From Myxococcales bacterium UBA1238 (GTDB taxonomy: Bacteria; Myxococcota_A; Bradymonadia; UBA7976; UBA1532): 64,000 nucleotides of DNA. This document shows, in pieces, positions 9,020 through 17,646 of this stretch. Each line of letters opens with the position of its first letter. The stretch's first letter is position 1. A program made the translations under genes and the position numbers. The notes beneath the pieces are model-generated. The model searched no databases. It was given only the letters and a program-made list of their open reading frames with translations, and had not been told where the DNA came from. Location of the stretch: assembly GCA_002309015.1 (NCBI GenBank), contig DBWM01000010.1, positions 99,765 to 163,764 of the forward strand, read 5' to 3'.

Positions 9020-10210
9020 ATGCGAATTTCTCACGTGGCTGCAGCGCTCGCCTGCGTTTCGCTTTGTGCCTGCACCGAAGAGGAGAGGGAACAAATCCGT
9101 TCTTCCGACGAATCTTTCGAGTGGGTCCAAAGCCCCATCGTCAACGGATCCCGCACACATGACTCCAGCATCGTCGATTTAACCGACGGGCAATTGAAGG
9201 CTTTCGGGTATCTTCACCGCTACGGCTCCAATCGAACCATGTTCTGTTCGGGGACCATCATCGCTCCGCGCGTTGTGGCGACCGCCCGTCACTGCGTGCA
9301 CGACGAGGATTCACCGTCCAGCGATACACGCCCGGGTGACATCCAGTTCTCCATCGGCATGTTCAATTCCAGCCCGGAATACACCTTTAACGTCTCTGAA
9401 ATTCACTACAACCAGAATGTGGACGCCGCCATCCTGGTGTTGTCCGAGGATGCCACGGCGGCAGTGGACGGTCTGACGCCCATTCCCATGAACCGATCCG
9501 GGGCGCTTTCGGGCTTCGTAGGCAAGAAGGTGCAGGTTGCAGGGTATGGGAACACCGTGGGCAACGGTGGATCGGGTTATTACAAGGGGCGTTATTTCGC
9601 CGAAGTGCGTTTGGCTTCGGTCGATAACACCATGATCAATGTTGACGGTGAAGGGCTTGAAGGCATTTGCGACGGGGATTCCGGCGGTCCCGCACTTTTG
9701 ACCGTCAATGACCAGGTGGTGGTGGTCGCGGTCGAATCGAACGGCGCCATGTCCTGCGTCGACGTGGATCATATGACGCGCCTCGATCGAATTGCCTCCT
9801 GGATCGACAGCTTCGATCCCGACGCGGATTCGAATGAGAACCCCTGTGGTAATGTGTCGTACGTCGGTTACTGCGATGGAAACGTTGCCGTGTGGTGCAA
9901 CACCGAAGATGGCGTTTCCGCGATCGCACGCCGTGACTGCGCTGCTGAAAACAAAGTTTGCGGCTATAGCACCTCGTATGGCTACTATTGCATCGATGGT
10001 AACGGGGGATCTACCGGCGGTAACGGTGGCTCTGGCAGCGGTGGATCGGGTGGATCCTCCGGAGTGACAGGCACCAACGGATCGGGTGGAAGCTCTGTCC
10101 CCACCAATACTACGCGCGGTTGCTCTTCGATGCCCGGTCAGTCCCAGGGTATCTGGGGCTTCTTGCCGGTGATTGGCCTCCTGGCCCTCCGTCGTCGTCG
10201 CAACGCGTAA
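9020..10210 (+). CDS. S1-family serine protease lipoprotein, third paralogue
   Basis: ATG 9020 follows AAGGAG with good spacing; 234 bp separate it from the second paralogue, so it may have its own promoter. Lipobox L-C-A-C18. The protease domain starts I-V-N-G-S-R-T-H (40-47) and keeps His91, Asp135 and Ser221; the 189-equivalent is Gly. One six-Cys module (about 275-325) is followed by a Gly/Ser/Thr linker (GGSGSGGSGG type) instead of the acidic linker of the first protease, then GCSSMP, a hydrophobic helix and RRRR. The 'GQLKAFGYLH' segment after the mature N-terminus is shared with the second paralogue and nearly so with the first, confirming common descent. Confidence 0.9.
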   Translation: MRISHVAAALACVSLCACTEEEREQIRSSDESFEWVQSPIVNGSRTHDSSIVDLTDGQLKAFGYLHRYGSNRTMFCSGTIIAPRVVATARHCVHDEDSPSSDTRPGDIQFSIGMFNSSPEYTFNVSEIHYNQNVDAAILVLSEDATAAVDGLTPIPMNRSGALSGFVGKKVQVAGYGNTVGNGGSGYYKGRYFAEVRLASVDNTMINVDGEGLEGICDGDSGGPALLTVNDQVVVVAVESNGAMSCVDVDHMTRLDRIASWIDSFDPDADSNENPCGNVSYVGYCDGNVAVWCNTEDGVSAIARRDCAAENKVCGYSTSYGYYCIDGNGGSTGGNGGSGSGGSGGSSGVTGTNGSGGSSVPTNTTRGCSSMPGQSQGIWGFLPVIGLLALRRRRNA

Positions 10211-10416
10211 CGCTTTCTCCATCTATCCCCCCGGTATCACCCTCCTTCCCTTTCGCTCAACACCGATCACCCCCTGTAAGCAACGCGTTGCCCGGAATGT
10301 TTGGGGCATGTTCCCGGCCAGTAGTCCCTTTTTGCGGTGCAAATCAATGCCCTTTTTCTGGGTGTATTTTACTGTAACCTCTTTGTATTTTTTTTTGAAT
10401 CACAAGTGAGAGCATC

Positions 10417-12396
10417 ATGCGTAAAGCTGTTTTTCTGTTTGCCGCCCTGTGTCTGGCCGCCTGCCAGGATGAAGAAATCGTCGATCGAGGGGGGATGACG
10501 TCGCAAGCCGACTTCAATCTCTCAATGTCCGAGAGGCTGTCCGTCGATGTAAGCCGTAAAAGCGCCATCAACCCGGGGGATGCGGAGCTTTTGCGCAAGA
10601 GCACCCACCGCACCAAGGCGTCCTGTGGCGACGTCACGACTGAAGGTCGATGCAATGGCACCACGGCAGAATGGTGCTCGGATGGTGAACTCAAATCATT
10701 CGACTGCGGCAACGTCGATATGGGTTGCGGCTACGTCAACAATGACCTGGGGTATTACTGCACCTGCGACGTATCGACTTACAATGCGGGGTGCATCGGC
10801 AGTTTCGCCGTTTGGTGCGAGACGCCTTCTTCGGGGGGAAACCCAACGCTTGCAATGTATAACTGCTCTGACAATGACCTCACCTGCGGAATCAGTGATG
10901 GCTCATTAACCTGCGTAGAATCCTCGGGAGAAGGTTGCGGCAACGTCACCTACGAGGGGTATTGCGACGGTGATGTGGCTTATTGGTGCAAATATGCGGG
11001 GACCGCATCGGAAACCATTGCGCATTACGACTGCTCCCAGGAGGGTAAAACCTGCGGGCTCACTTCAGATGGCGATTATTACTGCGTAGAACCCTCGGGA
11101 GGTGGTTGCGGCAGCGTCACCTACGAGGGGTATTGCGACGGTAATGTTTTGTATTGGTGCGATAACCCGGGGACCGCATCGGAAACCATTGCGCGTCAGG
11201 ATTGCTCCGCGAGTGATAAAGTCTGCGGAGATGATGGTGATGGCAATTATTACTGCAAAGAATCCTCGGGTGGCAATTGCGGCAACATCACATCCCAGGG
11301 GACATGCGACGGCGACGTATTGACGTATTGCAATGACGGCGAATTAAAGACGATCAACTGCCGTTCTGCCTATGCTGTCGCGGGGAGGCAGACGGAATAC
11401 ACCTGTGATTGGTCCAGCAACTACAACAGTTACTCTTGCGTCATCGATGATGATACCGGAGCCTCCTGCGGTACAGTCAGTTCTGCTGGACGCTGTGCTG
11501 GCAATAACCTCGAATATTGTTACCAGAATACTCTGCATCGCCTTTATTGCGCCGAGTTCGGCTACGTTTGCGGCGAGGATGAGGTCAATGGCGGCTATAA
11601 CTGCATCGAATCCAGCTCTGTAACCGATGGTGGTACCGATGGTGGATCTGCGGATTCAGGATTGATCGATAGCGGTACCGACGGTGGATCTACAGATTCA
11701 GGCGTAAACGACAGCGGTACCGACGGAGGATCTGCGGATTCAGGATTGATCGATAGCGGTACCGACGGTGGATCTGCGGATTCAGGCGTCAATCAGGACA
11801 GCTCCATCGGTGAGGACAGCGGAAGCAGTGATGGAGGCAGCGTGGTCACCGATGGTGGAACGTCGGATTCCGGTGGTGGCGACCCTTGTAACGGGGTGTC
11901 TTATGAAGGTAAATGCAGTGAAGATGGTCGATCCTACAGTTATTGCGAGAATGGTCACCTTTACACCAATCCTTGCCCGGAGGGTAAGATCTGCGGCTTC
12001 GTGCAGACCAGCGGCATGTACACCTGTGTAAAGGCTCAAACCACAGATGCAGGCGAGCCTCAGGACAGTGGAACTGTAACGGATGCAAGTGGTGAAACCA
12101 CCGATTCCGGCAGTACAACTGTGGATGCAAGCGATGATGCAAGCTCATCCCAGGGGGATGCCAGCGAATCCAACGATTCAGGCAACGTAAGCACCCAGGA
12201 TGCAGCTTCTTCCGATGCCTCCAATGGAAACAATCACGGCGGTAATGGCGGATCCAATCAGGGCAGATTGCGCGATGCCGACGTAGATGACTCCTCTACA
12301 GTTTCTGCAGCGGGCTGTCACTCCCTGCCTGGGCATTCATCCACGCCGTTTTGGGCGCTCATACCCCTGTTGGCATTCTTGCGCCGCCGCCGTTAA
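10417..12396 (+). CDS. Non-catalytic Cys-module lipoprotein with MYXO-CTERM-like tail
   Basis: A 659-residue protein with lipobox L-A-A-C16 and no protease domain. It consists of seven or so copies of the six-Cys module found at the C-termini of the three upstream proteases (pattern CGxVxxEGYCDGxVxYWC...DC...K.CG....YYC). Copies three and four are nearly identical over 40 residues, including GTASETIA, which implies recent duplication. A TDGGSADSG-type repeat (about residues 405-465) separates one distal module, and a Ser/Asp/Thr-rich linker leads to GCHSLP, a hydrophobic helix and RRRR. It may be a structural or binding partner of the proteases; that is inference from shared modules and proximity. 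Confidence 0.85.
   Translation: MRKAVFLFAALCLAACQDEEIVDRGGMTSQADFNLSMSERLSVDVSRKSAINPGDAELLRKSTHRTKASCGDVTTEGRCNGTTAEWCSDGELKSFDCGNVDMGCGYVNNDLGYYCTCDVSTYNAGCIGSFAVWCETPSSGGNPTLAMYNCSDNDLTCGISDGSLTCVESSGEGCGNVTYEGYCDGDVAYWCKYAGTASETIAHYDCSQEGKTCGLTSDGDYYCVEPSGGGCGSVTYEGYCDGNVLYWCDNPGTASETIARQDCSASDKVCGDDGDGNYYCKESSGGNCGNITSQGTCDGDVLTYCNDGELKTINCRSAYAVAGRQTEYTCDWSSNYNSYSCVIDDDTGASCGTVSSAGRCAGNNLEYCYQNTLHRLYCAEFGYVCGEDEVNGGYNCIESSSVTDGGTDGGSADSGLIDSGTDGGSTDSGVNDSGTDGGSADSGLIDSGTDGGSADSGVNQDSSIGEDSGSSDGGSVVTDGGTSDSGGGDPCNGVSYEGKCSEDGRSYSYCENGHLYTNPCPEGKICGFVQTSGMYTCVKAQTTDAGEPQDSGTVTDASGETTDSGSTTVDASDDASSSQGDASESNDSGNVSTQDAASSDASNGNNHGGNGGSNQGRLRDADVDDSSTVSAAGCHSLPGHSSTPFWALIPLLAFLRRRR
11618..11800. 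repeat. In-frame tandem repeat coding TDGGS-[AT]-DSG
   Basis: Within the Cys-module lipoprotein gene, a roughly 39-bp unit (GGTACCGACGG.GGATCTGCGGATTCAGG plus a variable part) is repeated about four times, with alternating variants coding LIDSG and VNDSG. The near-identity of copies one and three and of two and four indicates duplication of a two-unit block. The region encodes a flexible Ser/Asp/Gly stalk, and its length could vary between strains. Confidence 0.75.
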
Positions 12397-12512
12397 TTCC
12401 TCTCTCACATCTTTCTCGCCTTCATCCCTCGTTGTCATTGCCGCTCATGCCCTGATTTGATACAAGGCGCCGTTTTTTTGATGACCCAGATTCCGCAGGG
12501 GTTGAAAAAGCG

Positions 12513-13589
12513 ATGTCGCGTAAAAAGAAGAACGCCGATCGGTCAGAGAATCGCGGACGTTCTGCAAAGCTGCCTCCGGAGGCACCGAGCGATGATCTTT
12601 TTTGGGTGGAAGAGGATGAGCAGGAGGAGGAGACCCGGCCTCCCAAAGAGGAGCCGCCTCTGTTTGACGCGATCCCCTGGAACGACGATCACGCGGGACC
12701 TCTGTGCATCGCCATCGCGGGTGGAAAAGGGGGATCGGGGCGCAGTCTCCTGACGGCCAACATCGGGCTCTATCTTTCGAGGCTCGGTCGCGACGTGGTG
12801 GTGGCCGATTTGGATCCCGGCGGTGCCAATCTCCACACGTATCTGGGGCTTCAGCCGCTTTTGCCGAGCGCCGGTGCCCTGTTGCGCGATCCCGGGCCGC
12901 CTTTGGTGGAATCGATCCCCGGGATGACGCTGCGCCTTTGCCGATCGCCGATGCCGGGTTGTTCGGGGGCCAATGATCCGCTGCGCCTGGCCACGATGGA
13001 GACCGCCAAGGGGTTAGGGGCCGACGTGCTTTTGATGGATTTGGGCACCCAGCTCGATCCTCTCACGCTGGAGGCGTTTTTGCAGGCCGATGCGGGGGTT
13101 GTGGTGGTGGTGCCCGAACCTGCGAGCTTTGAGCGCGCCTATGTGTTTTTGCGGGCGGCGCTCTATCGAAGGCTGCATCAGGGGGATGACGAACCTGCGG
13201 TTGTGGCGCGGGCGCTGCTTGCGGCGGATCAGATGGGTCAGCTCGATTCTCCGGCGGATCTGATCGCGACGCTGTCGGGCGTTCACGCCAATGCGGCCGA
13301 AGCTTTAAGGGCGCGGGTGCTCGCGTTTAACCCCAAGATTCTGATGAACCGCTGCCGTTCGAGAACCGAACGCGAGATGGAGGCGGGCATGGTGTCGGCG
13401 TTAAAACGGCGTTTTGGCATGCTGGCCGAGGGGTTAGGCGGCGTGGCTCTGGACGATACGGCGATGGAAGCGGCGCGCAGAAGGCGGAATGTGATGCTTG
13501 AATATCCGGGATCGAGCCTGGGCAGCGACATTGAGCGCGTGGCCAGGCGTCTGCTCGCTTCAACCTTTGTGAGGGACGCGCGCGTATGA
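12513..13589 (+). CDS. MinD/ParA-like deviant Walker A ATPase
   Basis: 358 residues. An acidic, low-complexity N-terminus (1-60) precedes a MinD/FlhG-like P-loop domain: 'IAIAGGKGGSGRS' (about 66-78), the A' region 'VVVADLDPGGANLHTYLG' and the B region 'VLLMDLGT'. The signature lysine of the deviant Walker A (Lys72) is present, but the general P-loop lysine is replaced by Arg77, so hydrolysis may be altered. The C-terminal 'MVSALKRRFGMLAEGLGGVALDD' resembles the FlhG/MinD family end. It overlaps the next gene by four bases (ATGA), indicating translational coupling. Cell-pole or division-type positioning is a family-level guess; no flagellar genes are nearby. Confidence 0.85.
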   Translation: MSRKKKNADRSENRGRSAKLPPEAPSDDLFWVEEDEQEEETRPPKEEPPLFDAIPWNDDHAGPLCIAIAGGKGGSGRSLLTANIGLYLSRLGRDVVVADLDPGGANLHTYLGLQPLLPSAGALLRDPGPPLVESIPGMTLRLCRSPMPGCSGANDPLRLATMETAKGLGADVLLMDLGTQLDPLTLEAFLQADAGVVVVVPEPASFERAYVFLRAALYRRLHQGDDEPAVVARALLAADQMGQLDSPADLIATLSGVHANAAEALRARVLAFNPKILMNRCRSRTEREMEAGMVSALKRRFGMLAEGLGGVALDDTAMEAARRRRNVMLEYPGSSLGSDIERVARRLLASTFVRDARV

Positions 13590-14212
13590 CCGATCCCAAA
13601 CAGATGAACCTCTATGCGGTCCTCGAAGTCGAACCCGGGGCCACCGACGACGAGATCCGCCGCGCGCACAAGCGCCTGATACAACTCTTCGATCCCGCAG
13701 GGATGGTGGTTTACGGGCTCTATCGTGAAAGCGATGCCAAACGGTTGCTGGAGCGATTAAAAGAAGCCTACGAGACGCTGATGGATCCCGAGAAGCGGCG
13801 CCTTTACGATTTAAACCTCTTCCCCAAGGGACATCCCAGCCTGCGGCGTGCGGACGAGCGCGTGGCGATGACACCTCCGAGGCGGATGGAGATCGTGGGC
13901 GATCCCTTTAAAGCCCTGAATCTTGGGGCTGAAGACCTGTTGTCGGGGGATGCCTTAAGGCAACTGCGGGAACTCTGTGGGATCTCCCTGCAAGAGATAG
14001 CGGATCGCACCAAGATCAGCCTGTTTGCTCTGCGCAGCATCGAGAATGAGCAGTTCAGCGACCTGCCTGCGCCCGTCTACCTGACCGGGTTCTTAAAGCA
14101 AATCGCGCAGTTTCTGCATATCGATCCCGCGAGGCTGGTGCACGACTATATGGCGAGGCTCAGCGCCTGGCGCGCATCGGCGCTCCCCGAAGATGAACAG
14201 ACGAAGGCTTGA
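13586..14212 (+). CDS. J-domain-like and RodZ-type helix-turn-helix protein
   Basis: 208 residues, start ATG overlapping the stop of the MinD-like gene. Residues 1-75 are J-domain-like ('LYAVLEVEPGATDDEIRRAH' ... 'AYETLMDPEKRRLYD'), but the HPD tripeptide required to stimulate Hsp70 is replaced by F-D-P. Residues about 128-195 form a Cro/RodZ-type HTH ('LRELCGISLQEIADRTKIS', then 'LPAPVYLTGFLKQIAQFLHID'). There is no transmembrane segment after it, unlike RodZ. It likely acts as an adaptor or DNA-binding partner of the upstream ATPase. J-domain plus HTH proteins of this type are, to my knowledge, typical of myxobacteria. Confidence 0.8.
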   Translation: MTDPKQMNLYAVLEVEPGATDDEIRRAHKRLIQLFDPAGMVVYGLYRESDAKRLLERLKEAYETLMDPEKRRLYDLNLFPKGHPSLRRADERVAMTPPRRMEIVGDPFKALNLGAEDLLSGDALRQLRELCGISLQEIADRTKISLFALRSIENEQFSDLPAPVYLTGFLKQIAQFLHIDPARLVHDYMARLSAWRASALPEDEQTKA

Positions 14213-14273
14213 CGCATGTAGGATAGTGTTTTAGCGTGCGTACAGATTTGGCAACAGAGAGGGAGAGCTGCCC

Positions 14274-14543
14274 ATGCCCGTCGACATTAAAACCCCGCAG
14301 AAAGCGCAAAGGTTAGCCCGCGTCATCGCCTCCGATATCCTGGGTTACAACGCCAAAGACATCGCAGAGGGCTTAAAGAACGACGATCTCTTCGAACGTC
14401 TGGAGCAGGAGATCGTTGAAGCGCGCAAGCAGTATAACGAGCGCGTGGACGAATCGATCCGCAATCAATACAACTTCCTCGAAAGAGCTCTGGTCGACGT
14501 GCTGATCAACAAGTCGGCCCATTTGCCCACCCGCATCTGGTAA
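14274..14543 (+). CDS. Small helical protein of unknown function
   Basis: 89 residues, ATG 14274 behind GGGAG. Charged and helical, with 'KAQRLARVIASDILGYNAKDIAEGLKNDDLFERLEQEI' and a second helix, ending 'LPTRIW'. No signal peptide, no membrane segment, no Cys. The composition is that of a small cytosolic adaptor. It lies 61 bp after the J-domain/HTH gene and 10 bp before the pseudouridine synthase, so it may belong to the same transcript. I do not recognise a named family, though similar small proteins seem to occur in Myxococcota. Confidence 0.75.
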   Translation: MPVDIKTPQKAQRLARVIASDILGYNAKDIAEGLKNDDLFERLEQEIVEARKQYNERVDESIRNQYNFLERALVDVLINKSAHLPTRIW

Positions 14544-14553
14544 AGCGTCCGCG

Positions 14554-15573
14554 TTGCGCCTTTTTGTCGTCTCAGAAGATTCCGCAGGGGGCCGTCTGGA
14601 TCGCTTTTTAGCGACCATGGCCGCCGAAGAAGGCGCATCCGCATGGAGCCGAAGCCGCATTGCATCCTGGATTCGGGAAGGTCGGGTCTGCGTTGAAGGG
14701 CGTCAGGTATGCAAGCCGAGCGCAGTTGTACTTGAAGGCCAGCGCATCGAGCTCGACGTCCCACCGCCGCCTCCCATCGATCTCATCCCCGAAGATCTTC
14801 AGTTTCAGGTCCTTTATGTGGACGATCATCTGGTGGTGGTCGACAAGCCGGCCGGTCTGGTGGTTCATCCAGGGGCTGGGCACAGTTCGGGGACGTTGGT
14901 GAATGGGTTGCTTGCACGCGTCTCTCTTTCGCCCATCGGGCTACCCTTAAGGCCGGGGATCGTGCATCGCATCGACCGTGGAACCTCGGGGATCCTTACG
15001 GTAGCGCGGAGTGAGCAGGCGCATCTGGGGCTGGTGAAGCTGTTTGCAGCGCATGATCTCGACCGCAGATACAGAGCTCTGGTTTGGGATCATCGACTCC
15101 CGGATTCGGGTACAGCGAAGACTCCCTACGGCAGGCACCCCACGGATCGCGTTAAATTCACGGGACGACTCAAGCTCACCGAAGCAGAAGGCCGCATCGC
15201 CGTCACCCACTGGCACGTGATGCAGAGATGTTCTCCGTTCGCATTGGTGGAGTTCCGCCTTGAGACCGGCAGGACACATCAGATTCGCGTGCATATGAGC
15301 GAGCTCGGAAGCCCTTTGGTGGGCGATCCCCTCTATGGACAAAAGCGACGGATGGAGGGGCCCCTGCGGCCGTTGGGGTTCGAGCTGGGCCTTGAGCGTC
15401 AGGCGCTCCATGCGGGCTACCTGAGTTTCAGGCACCCGGTGACCGGCGATCTTCTGCGGTTTTCGTCGCCCTGGCCGGAGGATTTAATGAAGGCTTACCG
15501 CGCGGTGGGCTTTTCGCCCTTTCAGGATTGGCCTGCAGCCTGTGCGGAGCTGGCGGAGCCGCAAATCGCGTGA
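14554..15573 (+). CDS. rluD: RluA/RluD-family 23S rRNA pseudouridine synthase
   Basis: 339 residues. An S4 RNA-binding domain (about 10-70) leads into the catalytic domain with 'VDDHLVVVDKPAGLVVHPG' and 'PGIVHRIDRGTSGILTVA', where Asp141 is the expected catalytic aspartate; 'ALVEFRLETGRTHQIRVHM' and 'DPLYG' complete the RluA-family motifs. It converts specific uridines to pseudouridine in RNA, most likely helix 69 of 23S rRNA if a true RluD orthologue. The start is TTG at 14554 with no clear Shine-Dalgarno sequence, 10 bp after the preceding gene, so coupling is likely. Assignment to RluD rather than RluC/RluA rests on S4 domain and motif order. Confidence 0.9.
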   Translation: MRLFVVSEDSAGGRLDRFLATMAAEEGASAWSRSRIASWIREGRVCVEGRQVCKPSAVVLEGQRIELDVPPPPPIDLIPEDLQFQVLYVDDHLVVVDKPAGLVVHPGAGHSSGTLVNGLLARVSLSPIGLPLRPGIVHRIDRGTSGILTVARSEQAHLGLVKLFAAHDLDRRYRALVWDHRLPDSGTAKTPYGRHPTDRVKFTGRLKLTEAEGRIAVTHWHVMQRCSPFALVEFRLETGRTHQIRVHMSELGSPLVGDPLYGQKRRMEGPLRPLGFELGLERQALHAGYLSFRHPVTGDLLRFSSPWPEDLMKAYRAVGFSPFQDWPAACAELAEPQIA

Positions 15574-15711
15574 TGGTGGGCTTTCATCCGACCTCGGTTT
15601 GCAGCAAAAACCATTGGGAGGACAACCAGGTTCAGGTTCTTCACGAGAGCACTTTCATCTTTTCAAAACTGTGATACATTTACGGCGACTTTCATTTTTT
15701 GAGCGCGCCAC

Positions 15712-17586
15712 ATGAGCAGCGATTTTCAGTACAAGATTAAGCGTCCAGAGCGGGAATATCCGGTCCCCGATGTGGAGCATCTTCGCGAATGGGCTCGTCG
15801 GGGCAACGTGGGGCCCAATGACATCATTTATGTGACGAGCCTTCAGGCTTATTATCGGGCGATCCAGCTTCAGGAACTGAAGGACATCTTTGCCTCGCAG
15901 CCCGTAGCAGAGCCGCAATATCGTTCGATCCATGCGCCGTTCTACATCAACCAGGCAGGCAAGCAGTCCCCGGTGGAACGCCTCGAAGACCTGCAGGAGA
16001 TGGCGGCGGCCGGGCGGTTGACCCCCGACGACAGCGTCTACCATCCGAGCTTTGGGCGATGGCGCAGGGCGCGGGATGTGGCGCAGCTGGCCCCTTATTT
16101 TGCACCGCGTTCGGGCGCGCATTCGATCACTCTGCCGCAGCAGGGGGCACCCCGAAGCAGCATCGACCAGATCAATGCGAACTTGCAGTCGAGGGACTTC
16201 AATCGCCCGCCGGGTGCTCACACCAATGGCGCAGCACCGGTTCGATCGGCAGAATTCGCAAGGCCGGTAGAGGCGTCTTTGGGGGACGGTGCAGTCGAGA
16301 GTGCGGATTCCACGGCGCGAACCGTGATGGACTTCCAGGCGGCCGATGTGGCGCGCGCATTGCGTCGCTTGCAGGAATCGGGGCAGAAGCCCTCCGGAAT
16401 GGACGAGGTTCCCCGCGCTTCCATCGACCGGTTGAACGACCTGATGCTGAACAAGCTGCGCGATGTATCCGGATCGCCCATCCGCACGCATCAGGGTCCC
16501 GATCTGACCATGAAGACCCCACCGCCCACCGGAACGGCTGCGGGAGCCAAACTGATGGCTGCACCGAAGCTTGGGGGTCAGGGTGCACCTGCGGGGGCAG
16601 CGGCCCTGCGTCAGGGTAAACCGCTCCCCACAGTCCGCAGGCCCACAGCAGAGTTCCTGCAGGCGGGACTCGTTAAGCCGCCCATGAGTGCGTTGGGGTT
16701 GACCAATCGCGTCAGTTCCAATGGACCCAGTCGACCCAGTGTGGTGAGTTCAAGGCCTCAGAACCCCGCTGTGCCCAGCAGTCCGGCCTTTAACCCGGGA
16801 CTTCCACCTTTGAGCAATGCGAAGAAGTCCCCCTCCAATGGGCCGGTTATGGTCGAGGCCCCGCAGGAAGCATCTGCGGATGCCCTGGAGACCAGGGTCG
16901 ATATGAACGCCATGCCCATGCTCATGGGCGAGATGGTGGCAGCCAAGGCGCGGAACCAGGAGCACGTCCCGGGGGATTCCTCCATCAACTGGGCCGCAGT
17001 AGAGACTTCATCCAAGCGACCCTCCCTGCAGGAACGCATAGCGGCGGCCATCCCCTCACAGGCACCTGCACCTCAACCGAAGTCAACCCCTCCTTTGGTG
17101 GAGTTGTCGGAAGTGCAGGTCGAAGCGGATGAGCCCCTCGATGAGGACGCCCATTTTACCGATACCAACGGCATCTTCAGGCTCTTCTACGACATCGCAC
17201 GTACGTTCATGGTGACCAAGGAGCTCCGTCCGGGCGAACAACTGGAGACCGAATGTCGACTCCAGTCTACGGGTGACAGCTTCAAGGGGGTCGATAAGCG
17301 CGTCATCTACAAGACCATCGCGCAGAGGATCGACGAGCATCTGAACGGTCCCTTGTTCGCAGCACCCGTATCACCAGAGAACCAGGCGGGCTTCCGCTTG
17401 CTGGTGCATCGAACCCGCGAGTTGCTCGACATCATCCGTAAGGCCGATGAGGTCATCGGACTGATGCCCCCTGAGCGGGTAGTGATCGGCAATGTGGGGC
17501 GTCCCAAGATGCATCCCGACGAAGAGAAGGCCATGTTGCGCATCGATGCGGCATTGCGCGGGTTGATTGCTGTTCGCGCGCGTTAG
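15712..17586 (+). CDS. Unknown protein with two N-terminal GYF_2-like modules
   Basis: 624 residues, ATG 15712, no signal peptide. Residues about 1-60 and 80-135 are two related modules of the form 'hxxhxEWAxxGxhxPxDxhYxxxxxxWxxAxxhxxLxxhF', resembling GYF_2/DUF4339-type domains. Residues about 140-470 are disordered and rich in Pro/Ala/Ser/Gln. The C-terminal 140 residues (from 'GIFRLFYDIARTFMVTKEL') form a helical domain of unknown family. The next gene is also of unknown function and could be a partner. Cytosolic, possibly scaffolding; no catalytic motif is visible. Confidence 0.75.
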   Translation: MSSDFQYKIKRPEREYPVPDVEHLREWARRGNVGPNDIIYVTSLQAYYRAIQLQELKDIFASQPVAEPQYRSIHAPFYINQAGKQSPVERLEDLQEMAAAGRLTPDDSVYHPSFGRWRRARDVAQLAPYFAPRSGAHSITLPQQGAPRSSIDQINANLQSRDFNRPPGAHTNGAAPVRSAEFARPVEASLGDGAVESADSTARTVMDFQAADVARALRRLQESGQKPSGMDEVPRASIDRLNDLMLNKLRDVSGSPIRTHQGPDLTMKTPPPTGTAAGAKLMAAPKLGGQGAPAGAAALRQGKPLPTVRRPTAEFLQAGLVKPPMSALGLTNRVSSNGPSRPSVVSSRPQNPAVPSSPAFNPGLPPLSNAKKSPSNGPVMVEAPQEASADALETRVDMNAMPMLMGEMVAAKARNQEHVPGDSSINWAAVETSSKRPSLQERIAAAIPSQAPAPQPKSTPPLVELSEVQVEADEPLDEDAHFTDTNGIFRLFYDIARTFMVTKELRPGEQLETECRLQSTGDSFKGVDKRVIYKTIAQRIDEHLNGPLFAAPVSPENQAGFRLLVHRTRELLDIIRKADEVIGLMPPERVVIGNVGRPKMHPDEEKAMLRIDAALRGLIAVRAR

Positions 17587-17646
17587 GCAGAGCTTTTACA
17601 GTTCCCTCCAACCACGCTTTCGTAGGTCGCGCCCAACATAGTCGTC

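Noticed and set aside
9311..10222. 303-residue open frame antisense to the third protease
   Set aside because: It is a shadow of the high-GC coding strand, with no ribosome binding site and no recognisable domain.
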